Below, in pieces: positions 1-2,959 of a stretch of 5,878 nucleotides of DNA. The stretch is from Anaerolineales bacterium (GTDB taxonomy: Bacteria; Chloroflexota; Anaerolineae; Anaerolineales; JABWBV01). A program made the position numbers and the translations under genes. The stretch covers positions 1-5,878 of the forward strand of contig JALUWE010000555.1 in the NCBI GenBank assembly GCA_027019845.1, given 5' to 3'. Under the pieces are notes generated by a model. The model did no database searches, had not been told where the DNA came from, and saw nothing but the letters and a program-made list of their open reading frames with translations. Numbering within the stretch: the first letter of the stretch is position 1; every line of letters starts with the position of its first letter.

Positions 1-1782
1 CAGACCACGAACGGCAACGGCGGGGCGCTCTACAACCAGAACAGCAGCCCGGCTTTCACCAACGTCTTCATCTGGTACAACAGCGCTGGCGACAACGGCG
101 GCGGCATGGCCAACGACAACAGCAGCCCCACGCTGACCAACGTCGTCATTCAGGGCAACACTGCCACCAGCAACGGCGGCGGTATGGTCAACTGGAACGG
201 CAGCGCCCCCTACATCCAAGATACCCTCTTCTCCGGCAACCAGGCGGCGCTCGACGGTGGTGCCATCTACAACGACACCAGCGGCCCCATCATCGTCGGC
301 ACCACTCCAGTGAGCGCCACCATCTTCGCCTACAACACCGCGAGCAATGGCGGTGCCATGTTCAACCTCACCAGCACCGTCACCATCACCAACGTCGCCT
401 TCCTCACCAACACCGCCTCCACGGACGGCGGCGCCATTCTCAATAGCAACAGCGGTGGCTCGCTCACCGATGCCATCTTCGAGTACAACCAGGCCGGGAA
501 CGACGGCGGCGGGATGTTCAACCAGGGAGCAAGCCCCATGCTCACGGACGCCACATTCCAAAACAACACAGCGATGAATGATGGGGGTGGCCTGTTCAAC
601 AATGGGAGCAGCCCCACGCTGACGAACGTCACCTTCGCCGGAAACCGGGCATCCGATGATGGCGGCGGCATGTACAACGAGTACAACAGCAACCCCATGT
701 TGACCAACGTCACCTTCGACGGCAACAACGCCACAGCAACAGGCGGGGGGATGTCGAATTGGTTCAACAGCAGCCCCATGCTCGTTGCCGTTTCATTCGT
801 GGACAATATCGCTGACAGCGACGGTGGCGGCATGGAAAACTACGACAACAGTAGCCCCGTGCTCATCAACGTCACATTCATCAACAACTCGGCCGGTGGA
901 AACGGTGGCGGCATGGACAACGATACCAGCAGCAATCCCACGCTGACCAACGTCACCTTCTCCGGAAACTATGCAGCCAGCAACGGTGGCGGGATACACA
1001 ATACGAACGTTAGCACCCCAACATTGGTCAACGTCCTCATCGCCGGCAGCAGTTCATTTGGTGGCGATTGTGTCAACGCCAATGGCGGTGCTCTCGATGT
1101 CGCTTCATCCAACAACCTGATTGAAGACAGCGCCAACGCCTGCGGCCTGACAGACGGGACGAACGGCAATATCGTCGGACAGGACCCCAAGCTGGGTACG
1201 CTGACCGATTATGGTGGCCCCGGCAAGCAGGTAATCCCCCTGATGGCCGACTCCCCGGCCATCGACGCCGGGGACAATGCCAACTGCCCGGCAAGCGACC
1301 AGCGCGGTGCACCGCGTAATGACGGCGCCTGCGACATCGGCGCCTTCGAAGGAACGGCTGCACCCCCCACCCAGTATCAGGTCTTCCTGCCCATCATAGT
1401 GTATCAAGAGGTCGTCACCTTCTCCCCCATTCAGGTGGGGCCGGCGTATCCAACCTCTAGCGTGAACACCACCGGCGAGACGTTCTACACGACCACGCTC
1501 TCGATCCCCTCGTCTCTGCCCAACACTGGGCGCTTCTACTTCTCCGGTTCGCCAGTCACCCCCACCGAAATCGTGGTGGACGATGGGCTGTTCGTGCTGG
1601 TCGACGGCTCTGAGAGTTTCAGCTACGATTTCTCTGCGGGCGTTCGGCCAACACCTGCGATAGTCGAAATTCCACAGTCCGTGGTTGCAACCTGGGCCGG
1701 GAAGCAGATCGTGGTCGAATACCGGGATATTTACGGCGCGATTGTACAGGCCGATGAAATCTGGCTGATATGGGTGCCGTAA
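1..1782 (+). CDS. Beta-helix (PMP-repeat) surface protein with choice-of-anchor-Q-like C-terminal region, 5' partial
   Basis: The frame is open from base 1, so the gene starts upstream; ATG 106 is only an internal Met. The 593 visible residues end at TAA 1780-1782. Residues 1 to about 350 are about 13 degenerate repeats of 25-30 residues with the pattern GGG/A-M/I-x-N ... S-P-x-L-T-N-V-x-F-x-x-N-x-A. This is the signature of Chlamydia-type polymorphic outer membrane protein repeats and predicts a right-handed parallel beta-helix. Residues about 360-450 contain L-x-D-Y-G-G-P, SPAIDAGD (418-425), DQRGAPRN and DIGAFE, which match choice-of-anchor Q proteins. Then come an FLPIIV segment (about 463-468) and a Ser/Thr/Val-rich tail ending in WLIWVP, probably a beta-sandwich. 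No transmembrane segment or LPXTG motif is seen. The protein is probably exported, but its signal peptide would lie outside the window. Adhesion or cell-surface structure is a plausible role; ligand and function are unknown. The FLPIIV-type segment is my recollection of Chloroflexota surface proteins, not a checked family hit. Confidence 0.5.
   Translation, partial: QTTNGNGGALYNQNSSPAFTNVFIWYNSAGDNGGGMANDNSSPTLTNVVIQGNTATSNGGGMVNWNGSAPYIQDTLFSGNQAALDGGAIYNDTSGPIIVGTTPVSATIFAYNTASNGGAMFNLTSTVTITNVAFLTNTASTDGGAILNSNSGGSLTDAIFEYNQAGNDGGGMFNQGASPMLTDATFQNNTAMNDGGGLFNNGSSPTLTNVTFAGNRASDDGGGMYNEYNSNPMLTNVTFDGNNATATGGGMSNWFNSSPMLVAVSFVDNIADSDGGGMENYDNSSPVLINVTFINNSAGGNGGGMDNDTSSNPTLTNVTFSGNYAASNGGGIHNTNVSTPTLVNVLIAGSSSFGGDCVNANGGALDVASSNNLIEDSANACGLTDGTNGNIVGQDPKLGTLTDYGGPGKQVIPLMADSPAIDAGDNANCPASDQRGAPRNDGACDIGAFEGTAAPPTQYQVFLPIIVYQEVVTFSPIQVGPAYPTSSVNTTGETFYTTTLSIPSSLPNTGRFYFSGSPVTPTEIVVDDGLFVLVDGSESFSYDFSAGVRPTPAIVEIPQSVVATWAGKQIVVEYRDIYGAIVQADEIWLIWVP
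10..1050 (+). repeat. Thirteen tandem PMP-like coding repeats
   Basis: Repeat cores in the translation, in order, are GGAL, GGGM, GGGM, GGAI, GGAM, GGAI, GGGM, GGGL, GGGM, GGGM, GGGM, GGGM and GGGI, each followed by a hydrophobic or polar residue and Asn. They recur about every 75-90 bases. The DNA is also repetitive: forms of CCCACGCTGACCAACGTC recur near 126, 613 (one mismatch) and 937, with a diverged copy near 694. This gives substrate for unequal recombination and copy-number change. Copies upstream of base 1 cannot be counted. Confidence 0.5.
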
Positions 1783-1827
1783 GAGCGCAATAGAAGTCGC
1801 TGAATCCTTCGCGTCTCATCCTTCACG

Positions 1828-1854
1828 CCGGGGCGGGCAGCGTGCCCGCCCCGG
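1828..1854. terminator. GC-rich perfect hairpin, possible terminator of the surface-protein gene
   Basis: CCGGGGCGGGCA (1828-1839) and TGCCCGCCCCGG (1843-1854) are exact reverse complements around a GCG loop, starting 46 bases after the stop codon. The stem is strong enough to stop or pause transcription. No T-run follows on either strand (GAAAAT on the plus side), so it is not a textbook intrinsic terminator. It could instead be a dispersed palindromic repeat or an mRNA 3'-end stabiliser. Confidence 0.5.
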
Positions 1855-1908
1855 GAAAATACTATAAACAACAATGGATAACGACAAGAGAAAAGAACAT
1901 TCTCATGA

Positions 1909-2172
1909 TGCCGCACCAAGTATCTCTCGTCAATTTCCACAACAACAGTCAATCTGGACCATTTCAGGCGGGTCAACGAGCGGCACGGTCACGCGGCGGG
2001 GGACATCGTGTTGCGCGAAACCGCGCAGCGGTTACGCCACAACCTGCTCCCGGGTGACTTGTTCTCCCGTTATGGCGGGGAGGAGTGTTGCGTCTTGCTG
2101 CCGCACACCACCAGAAATACAGCGCTGAAAATCACGCGCAGCGCCCCCGCTTTTCGAGAAAACGCGCCGTAA
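1909..2172 (+). pseudogene. Remnant of a GGDEF-domain (diguanylate cyclase) gene
   Basis: Reading frame 1 encodes an unmistakable central and C-terminal GGDEF stretch. LDHFRRVNERHGHAAGD (1954-2004) matches the family's D-x-D-H-F-K-x-V-N-D-x-x-G-H-x-x-G-D. Further on, LPGDLFSRYGGEECCVLLP (2047-2103) matches the R-Y-G-G-D/E-E-F-x-x-L-L-P active-site loop. Intact domains make cyclic di-GMP from two GTP. Here the piece is only about 88 codons to TAA 2170-2172, against about 160 for a full domain. It has no ATG start, a stop (TGA 1906-1908) just upstream, and no recognisable D-x-L-T-G-L-x-N-R start of the domain. After LLPHT the sequence loses similarity. The active site reads GGEEC instead of GGEEF, and the inhibitory RxxD site reads LPGD. 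An ATG at 1874 in another frame (MDNDKRKEHSHDA...) could be the original start, separated by a frameshift or deletion; that part is guesswork. Not expected to be functional. Confidence 0.5.
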
Positions 2173-2216
2173 TCCGGCTTCCTGCGTATTACAGGGTGAA
2201 AACAATCCCAGACATG

Positions 2217-2254
2217 CGAGGCCTCACAGGGTTTTGGAATCCTGTGAGGCCTTG
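2217..2254. repeat. 17-bp hairpin immediately upstream of the small membrane protein gene
   Basis: Bases 2217-2233 pair with 2238-2254 around a TTGG loop. Twelve consecutive Watson-Crick pairs (AGGCCTCACAGG with CCTGTGAGGCCT) are extended by three more Watson-Crick pairs and two G-T wobbles, with no mismatch. It ends 7 bases before the GGAGG ribosome-binding site of the gene at 2272, so in the mRNA it would form a 5'-UTR stem. It lacks a T-run, so it may be a dispersed palindromic element, a weak terminator for the upstream remnant, or a leader structure affecting translation or mRNA stability. Confidence 0.5.
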
Positions 2255-2261
2255 CCACCAC

Positions 2262-2266
2262 GGAGG
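2262..2266 (+). promoter_or_regulatory. Shine-Dalgarno site of the small membrane protein gene
   Basis: GGAGG lies 5 bases before ATG 2272. It is the best ribosome-binding site in the window and the main reason for treating the 67-codon frame as a real gene. Confidence 0.5.
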
Positions 2267-2271
2267 ACGAT

Positions 2272-2475
2272 ATGGACGACCGGCCTGGATGCCTTTCCGG
2301 ATTGCTCAAACTTTTTCTGCTCAACACCCTGTTCGATTTTCTGCAAGACCGCTTCGGGTTCGGCCGCGGGGTTTCCTGCGGGGGCTGCGGCTGCGGCCTG
2401 ATCCTGTTGCTGCTCTCCATTGCCTTCACCTGCTCGATCCTGTTCGGCACCAACTGGCTGGATTTCGGGTTCTAA
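2272..2475 (+). CDS. Small Gly/Cys-rich membrane protein, hypothetical
   Basis: The protein has 67 residues, from ATG 2272 to TAA 2473-2475, with GGAGG 5 bases upstream. An N-terminal amphipathic-to-hydrophobic stretch (about 7-23, L-S-G-L-L-K-L-F-L-L-N-T-L-F-D-F-L) is followed by QDRFGFGRG, then a Cys/Gly cluster SCGGCGCG (about 35-42). Next is a clear transmembrane segment (about 43-59, LILLLLSIAFTCSILFG), then a short tail, TNWLDFGF. The three clustered Cys could bind metal or form disulfides, but nothing shows which. There is no lipobox. The coding bias (charged residues outside the membrane segment, no rare-codon clutter) and the strong ribosome-binding site support a translated gene. 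It stands alone between two hairpins and converges with the TPR remnant. I do not recognise a named family; function unknown. Confidence 0.5.
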   Translation: MDDRPGCLSGLLKLFLLNTLFDFLQDRFGFGRGVSCGGCGCGLILLLLSIAFTCSILFGTNWLDFGF

Positions 2476-2477
2476 AC

Positions 2478-2558
2478 CCAGGTGACAGCCAGGTGAATGG
2501 TGACAGGTGGCAGGTGACAGTCACTTTGGAAGTGACTGTCACCTGGCCTGTCACCTGG
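2478..2558. repeat. Nested inverted repeat built on CAGGTGACAG
   Basis: The core is a perfect 16-bp stem, 2511-2526 with 2530-2545, around a TGG loop. A second tier pairs GGTGACAGG (2499-2507) with CCTGTCACC (2547-2555). An alternative outer pair is CCAGGTGACAG (2478-2488) with CTGTCACCTGG (2548-2558). The repeat starts 3 bases after the small gene's stop and ends 64 bases before the TPR stop codon, so it sits between two convergent reading frames. There it could act as a bidirectional barrier or terminator, although neither side has a T-run. A mobile or slippage-derived palindromic element is equally possible. Confidence 0.5.
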
Positions 2559-2559
2559 C
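2536..2559. repeat. Perfect 12-bp tandem duplication in the right arm
   Basis: CTGTCACCTGGC occurs twice back to back (2536-2547 and 2548-2559). Its complement recurs in the left arm, around 2478-2488 and 2511-2520. The arrangement suggests growth by replication slippage or repeated duplication of a roughly 10-12-base unit. Confidence 0.5.
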
Positions 2560-2621
2560 GTGGCTCTCATTCGAAAACCTGTCCGCTCTGAGCGCCGGCA
2601 GGCCTTCGTGCTTCACTTCTC

Positions 2622-2882
2622 TCACTCCGCCAGCTTTTTGCGCGCCAGGGCCACGTAGGGGGCCTCGATCTGCTCGAAAGTCTCCAGTGCCTGGAGCACC
2701 AATTTTTTGGCTGTTTCCCTTTCCCCCAGGGCCGCATACGCCAGCCTCAGATTGCCCAGGTGGTTGCCTTCCCCGCGGTGGTCGCCAATTTCGCGGGAAA
2801 TCGTAAGCGCCTGCTGGTAATACTGGATGGCCCGCCGCGGGCTCTGGAAGACCGGCCAGGTATGGGGGGAATTCCGGGAGAG
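2622..2882 (-). pseudogene. C-terminal stub of a TPR-repeat protein
   Basis: Read on the minus strand, the frame ends at TGA (complement of 2622-2624) and is open back to a stop at 2883-2885, about 86 codons. It contains AIQYYQQALTISREIGD, then HRGEGNHLGNLRLAYAALGE and AKKLVLQALETFEQIEAP, then a basic end, ARKKLAE. This is the helix A/helix B periodicity of tetratricopeptide repeats (G-N-x-L-G-N-L ... A-Y-x-x-L-G ... A). It strongly resembles the C-terminal repeats of large bacterial TPR regulators, where the family usually has many units. Only about one and a half repeats remain. TPR similarity stops at about FQSPRRAIQYY (near 2847), and no ATG or ribosome-binding site precedes it. I read it as a truncated remnant. 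The partner protein and original N-terminal domain (for example NB-ARC or CHAT types) cannot be told. Confidence 0.5.
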
Positions 2883-2894
2883 TTACCGGTCTTC
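2847..2894. repeat. 9-bp inverted repeat at the break point of the TPR remnant
   Basis: GAAGACCGG (2847-2855) and CCGGTCTTC (2886-2894) are exact reverse complements with a 30-base spacer. The left copy coincides with the place where TPR similarity is lost. It could be a rearrangement scar, a short element's end pair, or an operator-like site in the region between the TPR remnant and the GH13 gene. Nine bases alone could also be chance. Confidence 0.5.
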
Positions 2895-2959
2895 ACTACC
2901 CGATTCCCGCAATCCCTGATAGTATTTGGAGAAACGCTTTTCAAAATCAGAAATCAAAC

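Noticed and set aside
330..833. Minus-strand frame across the PMP repeats
   Set aside because: Its apparent repeats (PPPS...) are only the complement of the plus-strand beta-helix repeats.
2070..2453. 127-codon minus-strand frame
   Set aside because: Covers the GGDEF remnant, a hairpin and the small gene on the opposite strand; no domain or ribosome-binding site.
2478..2559. CRISPR-like array from the repeated GGTGACAG units
   Set aside because: Units are about 10 bases, in both orientations and without regular spacers, so it is a palindromic repeat rather than a CRISPR.
2085..2591. 168-codon plus-strand frame crossing the small gene
   Set aside because: It runs through both hairpins and overlaps the well-supported 2272-2475 gene in another phase; composition is Arg/Pro-rich with no motif.
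2892..2925. Possible sigma-70-like promoter for the GH13 gene (TTCACT ... TAGTAT)
   Set aside because: The spacing between the two boxes is 22 bases, too long, and both are weak matches.
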